The notes under the pieces were generated by a model. It was given only the letters and a program-made list of their open reading frames with translations. It searched no databases and was not told the origin of the DNA. Source: Amycolatopsis sp. EV170708-02-1 (lineage in GTDB: Bacteria > Actinomycetota > Actinomycetes > Mycobacteriales > Pseudonocardiaceae). From it: 64,000 nt of DNA. Made by a program: the position numbers and the translations under genes. Where the stretch lies: contig NZ_CP092497.1 in NCBI RefSeq assembly GCF_022479115.1, positions 2,914,001 to 2,978,000 of the forward strand, written 5' to 3'. This document shows positions 35,097 to 44,555 of the stretch, one piece after another (the stretch's first letter is position 1; each line of letters starts with the position of its first letter).

Positions 35097-35882
35097 GTGT
35101 ACACGCCCTACACCGAACTCGACCAAGTCCTCACCGAGCTGGTCGCTTCGGCCCGCGAGATCCTCGGCGACACCTACGTCGGCGCGTACGTCCAGGGTTC
35201 CTTCGCGCTCGGCGCCGGTGACCTCCACAGCGACTGCGACTTAATCATCGCGACCACCGAGCCGCCGAGTGGCCGGGCCGAAGCGGAACTTCGCGTGCTC
35301 CACGACGAGCTCCCCACCAGGGAAGGCTTCTGGTGCAAGGAAATCGAGGGTTCGTATGCGGACATCGCGTCCCTGAAAACGAGTCAAGGGCTGGGCACGC
35401 CGTGGCTGTACTGCGATCACGGCCATCGCGTCCTGATCTGGGACACCCACTGCAACAGCCTCCACACGCGCTGGATCCTGCGCCACAAAGGCATCGTGCT
35501 CGACGGCCCGCCGATCACGAACCTCGTCGACGAGCCGCCACCGGACGCGATGCGCGCGGCGATGCGTGAGGAGCTGCACGGCCTGGTCGACGGCGTCCGC
35601 GCGTGGGCGCCCTTCGACATCGCGTGGACCCAGCGCTACCTCGTGTCGACTTGCTGCCGAGTGCTCTACACGCTGCGCACGGCCGAGGTCGAGTCGAAAC
35701 GCGGCGCGCTCGAATGGGCGCGCGAGCAGCTGGATCCGCGCTGGCGCCCGTTGCTCACGCAGGTGCTTCGAGACCGCGAACTCGGCTGGGACCCGGAGGA
35801 TCCACCACGTCCGGGCAGCCTCGAAGCGGCCTGCGAATTCGCCGCGTACGCCGAGTCGCTAGACACCGATCGCGGACGCTGA
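35097..35882 (+). CDS. AadA-like aminoglycoside adenylyltransferase-domain protein
   Basis: A 261-residue nucleotidyltransferase. The N-terminal NTase signature is AYVQGSFALGAGDLHSDCDL (GS...DxD), followed by an all-helical C-terminal domain (AFDIAWTQRYLVSTCCRVLYTL), the layout of AadA/DUF4111 enzymes that adenylylate streptomycin or spectinomycin. Drug resistance cannot be assumed. It lies 11 nt after another NTase gene. GTG 35097 follows TAGCGT at 8 nt. Its end overlaps the convergent acyl-CoA ligase by 24 bp. Confidence 0.8.
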   Translation: MYTPYTELDQVLTELVASAREILGDTYVGAYVQGSFALGAGDLHSDCDLIIATTEPPSGRAEAELRVLHDELPTREGFWCKEIEGSYADIASLKTSQGLGTPWLYCDHGHRVLIWDTHCNSLHTRWILRHKGIVLDGPPITNLVDEPPPDAMRAAMREELHGLVDGVRAWAPFDIAWTQRYLVSTCCRVLYTLRTAEVESKRGALEWAREQLDPRWRPLLTQVLRDRELGWDPEDPPRPGSLEAACEFAAYAESLDTDRGR

Positions 35883-37367
35883 GCCGCCGAACTGTTGCCG
35901 CAGCTCGCGTTTGAGCAGCTTCCCGGACGCGTTCTTCGGCAGTTCGCCGACGAAATGCACCGACTTCGGCACCTTGTGCGCCGCCAGCGACTTCTTGGCG
36001 AACTCGATCAGCTCCGCTTCTTCGACGGGTTCCTTCACCACGACCACCGCGGCGATCGCCTCGATCCAGCGTTCGTGCGGCAGACCGACGACGGCGACCT
36101 CGGCGACGGCGGGATGGGCGTACAGCGCGTCTTCCACCTCGCGCGACGCGACGAGCACGCCGCCGGTGTTGACGACGTCCTTGATCCGGTCGACGACGAA
36201 CAGATAGCCCTCCTCGTCCTGCCGCACCAGGTCACCGGAGTGGAACCAGCCGCCCGCGAACGCCTCCACCGACTCCTCGGGCTTGCCCCAGTAACCGGTG
36301 CACAGCTGGGGAGAGCGGTACACGACCTCGCCGAGTTCGCCCGGCGGCAGATCGTTCATCTCGGCGTCCACCACCCGTGTCTCGACGAAAAGGATCGGGC
36401 GGCCGACGGAATCGGGCCGCTCGTCGTGCTCCTCGGGACGGAGCACCGTTGCGAGTGGACCGATCTCGGACTGCCCGAAACAGTTGTAGAAGCCGACTTC
36501 CGGCAGCCGTGCGCGCAGCGCGTTCAACACCGGGACCGGCATGATCGACGCGCCGTAGTAGGCCTTCGTGAGGCAGCTCAGATCCGCGTCCGCGAGCCCG
36601 GGATGATTCGCGAGGCCTACCCAGACGGTCGGCGGGAAGAACAGCGAAGTGATGCCCTGGCTGGGAATCCGCGCCAGGATGTCGCCGAGGTCCGGCCCCT
36701 CGACGAGATGGTTCGTCGCGCCGACGGCCAGCCCGGGCATCAGGAAGACGTGCATCTGCGCCGAGTGGTAGAGCGGCAACGCGTGCAGCGGTACGTCGCG
36801 GTCGCTCAGGTCGAGGGCGGCGATGCAGGACGAGTACTCGTGCACCAGCGCGCGGTGGGTGAGCATCGCGCCCTTCGGCCGCGAGGTCGTCCCGGACGTG
36901 TAGAGCAGCTGGACGAGGTCGTCGTCCGACACCCCGGATTCCTCGTGCGGCAAGACGGTCTCGTCCAGAGCCCACTCCAGAACGTCCAGTGTGGACACAT
37001 GCTCGACCTTGACGTGCTCGGCCAGCGCGGGATCGACGAAGGCGACGGCTGGCTCGGACTGGGTGAGCAGGTACTCGAGTTCCTCGCCGCGCGCGTTGAA
37101 GTTCACCGGCACGTGCACCAGCCCGGCTCGCGCGCAGCCGAGGTACAGCAACAGGTACGCGTCGGAGTTCTTGCCGAAGGCCGCGACCCGGTCGCCGTGG
37201 ACGAGCCCGCGATCGAGCAGCTTGGCCGCGACCCGGCCCGCCGCGCGGTCGAGCTCCGCGTACGTCCACACGCGATCGGCGAAGGTGAGGGCGACCCGGC
37301 CCGGGACGCGGCGCGCGCTCCGCTCCAGGACACGGCCGACGGTGCTGGGGTAGCCGGGAACGGTCAT
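35859..37367 (-). CDS. Acyl-CoA ligase (AMP-dependent synthetase, FadD-like)
   Basis: A 502-residue ANL-superfamily enzyme forming acyl-CoA via acyl-AMP. Motifs are YTSGTTSRPKGAMLTH (P loop), NCFGQSEIGP, WFHSGDLVRQDEEGY, DRIKDVVNTGGVLVA and the C-terminal PKNASGKLLKREL with the catalytic Lys. GGAG precedes the ATG. It is of fatty-acyl type by length and motifs; chain length is unknown. A second ligase lies at 61802. Confidence 0.9.
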   Translation of the reverse strand: MTVPGYPSTVGRVLERSARRVPGRVALTFADRVWTYAELDRAAGRVAAKLLDRGLVHGDRVAAFGKNSDAYLLLYLGCARAGLVHVPVNFNARGEELEYLLTQSEPAVAFVDPALAEHVKVEHVSTLDVLEWALDETVLPHEESGVSDDDLVQLLYTSGTTSRPKGAMLTHRALVHEYSSCIAALDLSDRDVPLHALPLYHSAQMHVFLMPGLAVGATNHLVEGPDLGDILARIPSQGITSLFFPPTVWVGLANHPGLADADLSCLTKAYYGASIMPVPVLNALRARLPEVGFYNCFGQSEIGPLATVLRPEEHDERPDSVGRPILFVETRVVDAEMNDLPPGELGEVVYRSPQLCTGYWGKPEESVEAFAGGWFHSGDLVRQDEEGYLFVVDRIKDVVNTGGVLVASREVEDALYAHPAVAEVAVVGLPHERWIEAIAAVVVVKEPVEEAELIEFAKKSLAAHKVPKSVHFVGELPKNASGKLLKRELRQQFGGSASAIGV

Positions 37368-37406
37368 CGCGGCGGTCTCCTTCGTCCGGGCGTGGCGTTC
37401 TCACAG

Positions 37407-37412
37407 TAACCT
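37407..37412 (+). promoter_or_regulatory. -10 box TAACCT of a leaderless start
   Basis: TAACCT ends 7 nt before the ATG of the aldose epimerase gene; no ribosome site. Confidence 0.5.
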
Positions 37413-37419
37413 CGTCCGC

Positions 37420-38325
37420 ATGGCCAATCCCACCGGAGAGCAGTTCGAGATCACCCGCGGCAACGCGCGAGCCGTCGTCACCGAGATCGGTGCCGGGTTG
37501 CGCGCGTTCGAGGTCGGCGGGGTGCCCTACGTCGAGGCGTTCGCCGAGGACGAGAAGCCGCCGAAGGGTGCCGGGCAGGTGCTGCTGCCCTGGCCGAACC
37601 GCACCAAGGGCGGCCAGTGGGACTACCAGGGCGAGAAGCAGCAGCTCCCGATCACCGAAGAGGCGCGCGGCAACGCGATCCACGGCCTGACCCGGCACGA
37701 GGAGTGGGAGCTTCTCGAACACGCCGAGTCGTCGATCACCCTGGCCATCGACGTCCCGGCGCAGGAAGGGTGGCCGGTGCCGCTGCGCGCGACGATCACC
37801 TACGAGATCTCGCCGCGTGAACTGGTCGTGACGCACGAGATCCGCAACGAGGGCGAGAGCCCCATCGGTGTCGGGCTCGGCACGCACCCGTATTTCCGCA
37901 TCGGCGACGCGCCCACCGACGAGCTGACCCTGACGCTGCCCGCGAGCCGGGTCCGGCCGTATCTCGGTGACGAGCAGATGCCGTACGCCGACGAACAGGA
38001 CGTCGAGGGGACCGAGTACGACTTCCGGCCCGGCAAGCTGCTCGAAGGCGTCGACCTGGACACGGCGTTCGGCGGGCTGAGCGTCGCCGAGGACGGCAAC
38101 CACCACCACGTCCTTTCGCATGGGGACCGGGAACTGCTGGTCTGGGCCGGGCCGGATTTCCGCTGGGCGCAGGTGTTCACGCCGGACGACCTGGTCGGCC
38201 GCGGCCGGGCGGTGGCGATCGAGCCGATGACGTGCCCCGCCGACGCGCTGAACACCGGCACCGATCTGATCGACCTGGAGCCCGCGTCGTCGTGGACCGG
38301 GAGCTGGGGAATCCGGGTGCGCTGA
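37420..38325 (+). CDS. Aldose 1-epimerase family protein
   Basis: A 301-residue beta-sandwich enzyme of the galactose mutarotase family. Likely active-site groups are the Arg/His of PWPNRTKGG and NAIHGLTRH, the catalytic His in GLGTHPYFRIG, and the catalytic Glu in AIEPMTCPADALNTG. It interconverts alpha and beta anomers of a hexose. The start follows a -10 box at 7 nt, so the mRNA is probably leaderless. The GNAT gene begins 1 nt after its stop. Confidence 0.92.
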   Translation: MANPTGEQFEITRGNARAVVTEIGAGLRAFEVGGVPYVEAFAEDEKPPKGAGQVLLPWPNRTKGGQWDYQGEKQQLPITEEARGNAIHGLTRHEEWELLEHAESSITLAIDVPAQEGWPVPLRATITYEISPRELVVTHEIRNEGESPIGVGLGTHPYFRIGDAPTDELTLTLPASRVRPYLGDEQMPYADEQDVEGTEYDFRPGKLLEGVDLDTAFGGLSVAEDGNHHHVLSHGDRELLVWAGPDFRWAQVFTPDDLVGRGRAVAIEPMTCPADALNTGTDLIDLEPASSWTGSWGIRVR

Positions 38326-38326
38326 G

Positions 38327-38809
38327 ATGCCGGTTCTGCGCCTGGGGCCCGCGGACGCGGGTGAGGTGCTCACGTTGCAGCGCGCGGCGTACGTCCCGGA
38401 GGCCAGGGCGCACGAGAACATCGACCTCCCGCCGCTGACGGAGACCTTCGAGCAGGCCAAGGCCGCGCTGGCTGATCCCGCGTGTTCCACCTGGGGCATC
38501 AGGGAATCCGGGCGGCTGGTGGCGAGTGTCCGGATCGTCGTGGACGGCGACGCCGGTCTCGTCGGCAGGCTCATCGTCGCCCCGGACAGGCAGGGACACG
38601 GGCTCGGCAGCTCCTTGCTGCTCGCCGCCGAAGCGGCCGCGCCGCCTTCGGTGACCGTGTTCCGCCTGTTCACCGGGGAGCGGAGCGCCGGTCCGCTGCG
38701 GATGTACCGGAAGCTCGGCTACGTCGAGACGCATCGCACTCCCGAGAAGCACTACGAACTGGTCCATTTCGAAAAGCCCCGCGTGCGGACCGGTGGCCCA
38801 GTTCGTTAG
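38327..38809 (+). CDS. GNAT-family N-acetyltransferase
   Basis: A 160-residue acetyltransferase. The acetyl-CoA pyrophosphate loop is APDRQGHGLGSSLL and the C-terminal part YRKLGYVETHRT is the usual GNAT beta6-alpha4 block. It starts 1 nt after the epimerase stop, so the two are cotranscribed. The substrate is unknown. Confidence 0.9.
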   Translation: MPVLRLGPADAGEVLTLQRAAYVPEARAHENIDLPPLTETFEQAKAALADPACSTWGIRESGRLVASVRIVVDGDAGLVGRLIVAPDRQGHGLGSSLLLAAEAAAPPSVTVFRLFTGERSAGPLRMYRKLGYVETHRTPEKHYELVHFEKPRVRTGGPVR

Positions 38810-38812
38810 CGT
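38807..38812 (+). promoter_or_regulatory. -10 box TAGCGT of a leaderless start
   Basis: TAGCGT overlaps the GNAT stop codon and ends 8 nt before the amidohydrolase ATG. Confidence 0.4.
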
Positions 38813-38820
38813 GTCAAAGT

Positions 38821-40050
38821 ATGTCTGACAAAGCACAGGTCAAGGCCATCGTCGGTGGTTACGTCGTCCCGGTCGACGGTGATCCCATCGACGGCGGCAC
38901 GGTCCTCATCGAGAACGGGAAGATCGCGGCGGTCGGCGCGGACGCCGAGGTCGACGTCCCCGACGACGCCGAACTGATCGACGCCGCGGGCAGCTGGGTG
39001 CTGCCCGGGTTCATCGACGCGCACGCCCACCTCGGCGTCCACGAAGACGGCGAAGGCTGGTCCGGGAACGACACCAACGAGATGACCGACCCGAACGGCG
39101 CGCGGTTCCGCGCGATCGACGGGATCGACCCGTACGAGCCCGGCTTCGACGACGCGCTCGCGGGCGGCGTCACCAGCGTCGTCATCAAGCCCGGCTCGGG
39201 GAACCCCATCGGCGGGCAGACGATCGGTGTCAAGACCTGGGGCCGGACCGTGCTCGACATGATCTTCGCCGAGGGTGTCAGCGTGAAGAGCGCGCTCGGC
39301 GAGAACCCGAAGCGCGTGTACGGCGAGAAGAAGCAGACGCCGTCGACCAGGCTCGGCGTCGCGTCGACCATCCGTGACGCCTTCACCGCCGCGCGCAACT
39401 ACGCCGCCCAGCGCGAGCACGCCGCCGGCGAGGGCAAGCCGTTCGACGTCGACCTCACCAAGGAGACGCTGGCGAAGGTCCTCGACGGGGAGCTGTACTG
39501 GGACCAGCACGTCCACCGCGCCGACGACATGGTCACCGCGATCCGGCTGGCCGACGAGTTCGGCTACAAACTGGTGATCAACCACGGCACCGAAGGACAT
39601 CTGATCGCGGACCTGCTCGCCGAGCGGGGCGTGCCGGTGATCCTCGGGCCGCTGTTCACCACCAAGTCCAAAGTGGAGCTGCGCAACCGCACCCTGCGCG
39701 CCCCCGGCATCCTCGCCAGGGCGGGCGTGAAGATCGCGATCACCACGGACCACCCGGTCGTGCCGATCAACTTCCTGGTGTACCAGGCCGCGCTGTCGGT
39801 GAAGGACGGCCTCGACCCGGAGACCGCGCTGAAGGCGCTGACCGTCAACCCGGCCGCGATGCTGGACCTCGACGACCAGGTCGGCTCGCTGAAGCCGGGC
39901 CTCGACGCCGACGTGGTCATCTGGTCGGGCGACCCGCTGGACGTGATGAACCGGGCGATGCGCGTGTTCGTGCGCGGTCGTGAGGTCTACCACTTCGACG
40001 AGGAGACCGGGGTCGGCGTCACCGAGGAACGCCGGTACCGCGAGGCCTGA
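38821..40050 (+). CDS. Amidohydrolase-superfamily protein
   Basis: A 409-residue TIM-barrel hydrolase. Metal-binding HxH is in LPGFIDAHAHLGV; further ligand candidates are VINHGTEGHL and the Asp of AITTDHPVVP. The N and C termini form the beta-sandwich (VLIENGKIAAVG and PGLDADVVIWSGDPLD). It resembles imidazolonepropionase-like/dihydroorotase-like amidohydrolases common in actinomycetes; the substrate is unknown. A class I palindrome follows the stop. Confidence 0.9.
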   Translation: MSDKAQVKAIVGGYVVPVDGDPIDGGTVLIENGKIAAVGADAEVDVPDDAELIDAAGSWVLPGFIDAHAHLGVHEDGEGWSGNDTNEMTDPNGARFRAIDGIDPYEPGFDDALAGGVTSVVIKPGSGNPIGGQTIGVKTWGRTVLDMIFAEGVSVKSALGENPKRVYGEKKQTPSTRLGVASTIRDAFTAARNYAAQREHAAGEGKPFDVDLTKETLAKVLDGELYWDQHVHRADDMVTAIRLADEFGYKLVINHGTEGHLIADLLAERGVPVILGPLFTTKSKVELRNRTLRAPGILARAGVKIAITTDHPVVPINFLVYQAALSVKDGLDPETALKALTVNPAAMLDLDDQVGSLKPGLDADVVIWSGDPLDVMNRAMRVFVRGREVYHFDEETGVGVTEERRYREA

Positions 40051-40058
40051 CCGGCCGG

Positions 40059-40104
40059 CTCGTGAGTGGCAAGGACGGTTCTAACCGTCCCTGCCAGTCA
40101 CGAG
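40059..40104. repeat. Dispersed palindrome, class I, copy 2
   Basis: Arms of 22 nt starting CTCGTGAGTGGCAA, loop CT, two mismatches; between convergent amidohydrolase and acyl-CoA dehydrogenase genes. Confidence 0.85.
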
Positions 40105-40108
40105 GGCG

Positions 40109-41254
40109 TCAGCCTTTCCGCAGTTCCCGCGCGATCACCATGCGCTGGATCTGGTTCGTGCCCTCGAAGATCTGCGGCACCTTCGCCTCCCGCATGTACC
40201 GCTCCACCGGGAAGTCCTTCGTGTATCCGGCGCCGCCGAGGACCTGCACGGCGTCGGTGGTCACCTTCATCGCGCCGTCGGTCGCGACGAGCTTCGCGAT
40301 GGACGCCTGCCGCTGGAACGGCAGCCCGCGGTCACGGCGCCGGGCCGCGTCGAGGTACATCGCCCGCGAGGTCTCGACGGTCGCGGCCATGTCGGCCAGC
40401 AGGAATTCCAGGCCCTGGAACTCGATGATCGGCCGTCCGAACTGTGTGCGGCCCTTCGCGTATTCGAGCGCCTCGTCCAGCGCGGCCTGCGCGAGCCCGA
40501 CGGCGCAGGCGGCGATGCCCAGCCGCCCGGAGCTGAGCGACGACAGCGCGATCTTCAGCCCCTGGCCCTCTTCGCCGATCCGCCGGTCGGCGTCGACGGC
40601 GGCGTCCTCGAACATCAGCTGCGCCGTGGTCGACCCGGTGAGGCCCATCTTCCGCTCGGGCGGCGCGGCCGAGAGGCCCGGCGTCGCCGCGTCGACGAGC
40701 AGGCAGGAGATGCCCTGCCCGCCGTCGTCGCTGGTGCGCACCATCGTCGTGTAGAAGTCGGCCTCACCCGCATGGGTGATCCACGCCTTCGTGCCGTTCA
40801 CGACGTACTGGTCGCCGTCGAGCCGCGCGCGGGTGGACAACGCGGCAGCGTCGGAGCCGGCGTGGGTCTCCGAGAGCGCGTACGCGCCCAGCAGGCCGCC
40901 TTCGAGCATCGCGGGCAGCCAGCGGTCGCGCTGCTCGTCGGTGCCGTGGTGTGCCAGCGCGAAGCAGGACATCGTGTGCACGGAAAGCCCTACGCCCACC
41001 GACATCCACGCCGCGGCAATCTCCTCCAGGACCTGCAGGTAGACCTCGTACGGCAGCTCGCCGCCACCCCAGCGCTCCGCATACGGCAGGCCGAGGAGCC
41101 CGGCCTGTCCGAGCAGCCGGAACTGCTCGCGCGGGAAATGCGCGGTCTCCTCGTACTTGCTCGCGATCGGGGCGAGTTCCTCGCGCGCGATCTCCTTGGC
41201 CAGGTCGATCAGGTCCTGGGCCTCGGTGCTGGGCAGCAGACGGTCCGCCGGCAT
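40109..41254 (-). CDS. Acyl-CoA dehydrogenase
   Basis: A 381-residue FAD flavoenzyme that introduces the alpha-beta double bond of acyl-CoAs. Hallmarks are YALSETHAGSDAAAL, TKAWITHAGEAD, the R-x-Q region GRTQFGRPIIEFQ, and FEGTNQIQRMVIAREL, in which Glu is the expected catalytic base. ATG 41254 has GGAGG upstream. It is divergent from a TetR gene with a palindrome between them. Confidence 0.95.
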   Translation of the reverse strand: MPADRLLPSTEAQDLIDLAKEIAREELAPIASKYEETAHFPREQFRLLGQAGLLGLPYAERWGGGELPYEVYLQVLEEIAAAWMSVGVGLSVHTMSCFALAHHGTDEQRDRWLPAMLEGGLLGAYALSETHAGSDAAALSTRARLDGDQYVVNGTKAWITHAGEADFYTTMVRTSDDGGQGISCLLVDAATPGLSAAPPERKMGLTGSTTAQLMFEDAAVDADRRIGEEGQGLKIALSSLSSGRLGIAACAVGLAQAALDEALEYAKGRTQFGRPIIEFQGLEFLLADMAATVETSRAMYLDAARRRDRGLPFQRQASIAKLVATDGAMKVTTDAVQVLGGAGYTKDFPVERYMREAKVPQIFEGTNQIQRMVIARELRKG

Positions 41255-41273
41255 GGCTCCTCCGAGCTGAGCG

Positions 41274-41289
41274 GTACTAAAAACAGTAC
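41274..41289. promoter_or_regulatory. Palindromic operator between acyl-CoA dehydrogenase and TetR
   Basis: Perfect GTACT-AAAAAC-AGTAC in the 103-nt divergent gap, with further TACAGTA half-sites at 41307-41313. Probably the site of the adjacent TetR. Confidence 0.5.
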
Positions 41290-41357
41290 TGTGGGCTGAT
41301 TCAGCGTACAGTAGACGGCGCTGGGGGTACACCGTTCGCGTAGGGGATAGTGATCCG

Positions 41358-41948
41358 ATGACCTCGCGCCGCCAGCCCACCGCGCGTCAGAGAGCGCTGC
41401 TCTCGGAACTCGAAGCGCTCTTTCTCGCCGAAGGGTTCTCCCAGTTCACGCTGGACGACCTGGCCGCGAGGCTCCGCTGCTCGAAGTCGACCCTCTACGC
41501 GCTCGCCCCCAGCAAGGAGCAGCTGGCGGTCAAGGTCGTCACCCACTTTTTCAAGGGCGCCGCCGACCTGCTGGAGGAGCGGATCGCCGGGATCGACGAC
41601 GCCCGCAAGATCCTCGGCGAGTACCTCGCCGGCATCTCCGAATACCTGAATCGCGCCTCGGCCGCTTTCATGACCGACATCGCCGAATTCGCGCCGGCGC
41701 GGGACGCGTATCAGCTCAACAGCCGCGCCGCGGCCGCCCGGATCCGGTCGTTCATCGATCGCGGCGTCACCGACGGTGTTTTCCGTGAGGTGCACGCGCG
41801 GCTGATCGCGGAAATGGCGGGACTGATCATCGAGGGAATCCAGACCGGGGTGATCGGGCAGCGCACCGGGGTGACCGACGCCGAAGCGTTCACCGCGCTT
41901 TCGGAACTTCTCCTTGGCGGCATCGCGACAAAAAATGTCCTGAACTGA
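41358..41948 (+). CDS. TetR-family regulator
   Basis: A 196-residue TetR protein with helix-turn-helix FTLDDLAARLRCSKSTLYAL at residues 29-48. It is divergent from the acyl-CoA dehydrogenase, which it likely represses, perhaps sensing an acyl-CoA (inference from position). A small hairpin (GGTGG-TGGAA-CCACC, 41956-41970) follows the stop. Confidence 0.9.
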   Translation: MTSRRQPTARQRALLSELEALFLAEGFSQFTLDDLAARLRCSKSTLYALAPSKEQLAVKVVTHFFKGAADLLEERIAGIDDARKILGEYLAGISEYLNRASAAFMTDIAEFAPARDAYQLNSRAAAARIRSFIDRGVTDGVFREVHARLIAEMAGLIIEGIQTGVIGQRTGVTDAEAFTALSELLLGGIATKNVLN

Positions 41949-41978
41949 CAATTATGGTGGTGGAACCACCGTCTCGGC

Positions 41979-41984
41979 TAGCAT
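41979..41984 (+). promoter_or_regulatory. -10 box TAGCAT of a leaderless start
   Basis: TAGCAT ends exactly 7 nt before GTG 41992 of the sugar kinase gene. Confidence 0.5.
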
Positions 41985-41991
41985 CGCGCCC

Positions 41992-42933
41992 GTGATCGTG
42001 GTGGGTGGAGAGGCGCTGGTCGACCTCGTTCCTGGTGAACCGTTGGATTCCACTGTGGACGGTGGGTTGCGCGCGCTGCTGCCCCGGATGGGTGGTGGTC
42101 CCTACAACGTCGCGCTCGCCGCCGGGCGGCTCGGCGTCCCGACGGGCTTCCTTTCGCGCGTCTCGAACGACCGCTTCGGTGTCGCGCTGGTGGACCGGCT
42201 GCACGCCTCCGGGGTCGGCACCGCGTTGCTGCAGCGGGGAAACGAGCCGACGACGCTCGCCGTGGTCGCGCTCGACGACAAGGGCTCCGCCCGGTACACC
42301 TTCTACACCGAGGGCACCGCGGACCGGCTCGTCGCCGACCCCGGCCCGCTCCCCGAAGATGTGACGGCGCTCTCCCTCGGCACCCTCGGCATGGTCCTGG
42401 AGCCGGGCGCGAGCACCTACGAAACGCTGTTGCGCCGCGAATCCGCGCGCGGCGTGCTGACCGTGCTCGATCCGAACATCCGTGCGGCGCTGATCGAGGA
42501 TCCGGCGGCCTACCGGGCGCGGTTCGAGTCCTGGCTGCCGCATATCCGCCTGCTCAAGATCTCCGACGACGACACGGAATGGCTCGCCGAAGGCGCCGAC
42601 CCGGTCGACGCGGCAAAGGTCTGGACCTCTTGCGGAGTCGATGCCGTCGTGCTCACCCGCGGCGCGCAGGGGTTGTCCGTCATCACACGAGCGGGCGAAA
42701 TCGCGCAGGTCCCGTCACGCCGGGTCGACGTCGTCGACACGATCGGCGCCGGTGACACCGTGCAAGGCGCCCTGCTGGCGTGGCTGTACTCGAACGGGGT
42801 GCGCGACCTGTCCACTCTCGACGCCGACGGCTGGCGTGCGGCGCTCGAATTCGCGGCGAAAGCGGCGTCGATCACCGTCTCACGGAGCGGGGCGGAACCG
42901 CCGACGGCCGAAGATATGGCTTCCGCTGTGTGA
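41992..42933 (+). CDS. PfkB-family carbohydrate kinase (fructokinase-like)
   Basis: A 313-residue ribokinase-fold enzyme. The substrate glycine motif is MGGGPYNVALAAGRLG and the PfkB signature 2 is DTIGAGDTVQGALLAW, with the catalytic Asp in GAGD. It phosphorylates a free sugar, most likely fructose, but ribose or a nucleoside is possible. The GTG start follows TAGCAT at 7 nt. It stands alone, not in a sugar-uptake operon. Confidence 0.9.
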   Translation: MIVVGGEALVDLVPGEPLDSTVDGGLRALLPRMGGGPYNVALAAGRLGVPTGFLSRVSNDRFGVALVDRLHASGVGTALLQRGNEPTTLAVVALDDKGSARYTFYTEGTADRLVADPGPLPEDVTALSLGTLGMVLEPGASTYETLLRRESARGVLTVLDPNIRAALIEDPAAYRARFESWLPHIRLLKISDDDTEWLAEGADPVDAAKVWTSCGVDAVVLTRGAQGLSVITRAGEIAQVPSRRVDVVDTIGAGDTVQGALLAWLYSNGVRDLSTLDADGWRAALEFAAKAASITVSRSGAEPPTAEDMASAV

Positions 42934-42955
42934 ACCTGGTCCCAAAGGGGCTGTT

Positions 42956-43006
42956 GTGAGCAACTCACCCGCTGCGCGTTGACCCCATTCTCGACTAGCG
43001 TAGAGG
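42956..43006 (+). promoter_or_regulatory. Candidate gltA promoter with small palindrome
   Basis: GTGAG-CAA-CTCAC (42956-42968) precedes TTGACC (42979-42984), which is 16 nt from TAGAGG (43001-43006). The mRNA leader to ATG 43126 would be about 110 nt. Confidence 0.35.
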
Positions 43007-43125
43007 GGAATTCATACCCCAGCGGGGCGGTGTGCAGCGAGGCCGTGGGTCACGCGCGTGAAAGAGGGCGTACCTGTGGAACCTACAGGCGCCGCCGGCC
43101 CGTGCTGAACGTGAGAGGGACTTAC

Positions 43126-44442
<1,317 letters not shown>

Positions 44443-44458
44443 CCTCCCTTCCGCAAGT

Positions 44459-44511
44459 GCGATGAAGGACGCTTTCACGGCGAATTTCGCCATGAAAGCG
44501 TCCTTCATCGC
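44459..44511. repeat. Palindrome, class II, after gltA
   Basis: Arms of 25 nt starting GCGATGAAGGACGCTTTCA with one mismatch and loop ATT; likely gltA terminator. Confidence 0.85.
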
Positions 44512-44542
44512 ATCCGGGCATGCAGGGGGAGGCGAGGGCGCT

Positions 44543-44548
44543 TAGGGT
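44543..44548 (+). promoter_or_regulatory. -10 box TAGGGT of a leaderless start
   Basis: TAGGGT ends 7 nt before GTG 44556 of the photolyase gene. Confidence 0.45.
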
Positions 44549-44555
44549 TTCGGGA

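Noticed and set aside
35097..35882. An acquired aminoglycoside-resistance gene
   Set aside because: Only the fold-level NTase signature is visible. Base composition matches the surroundings, and no integron or transposon sequence is nearby.
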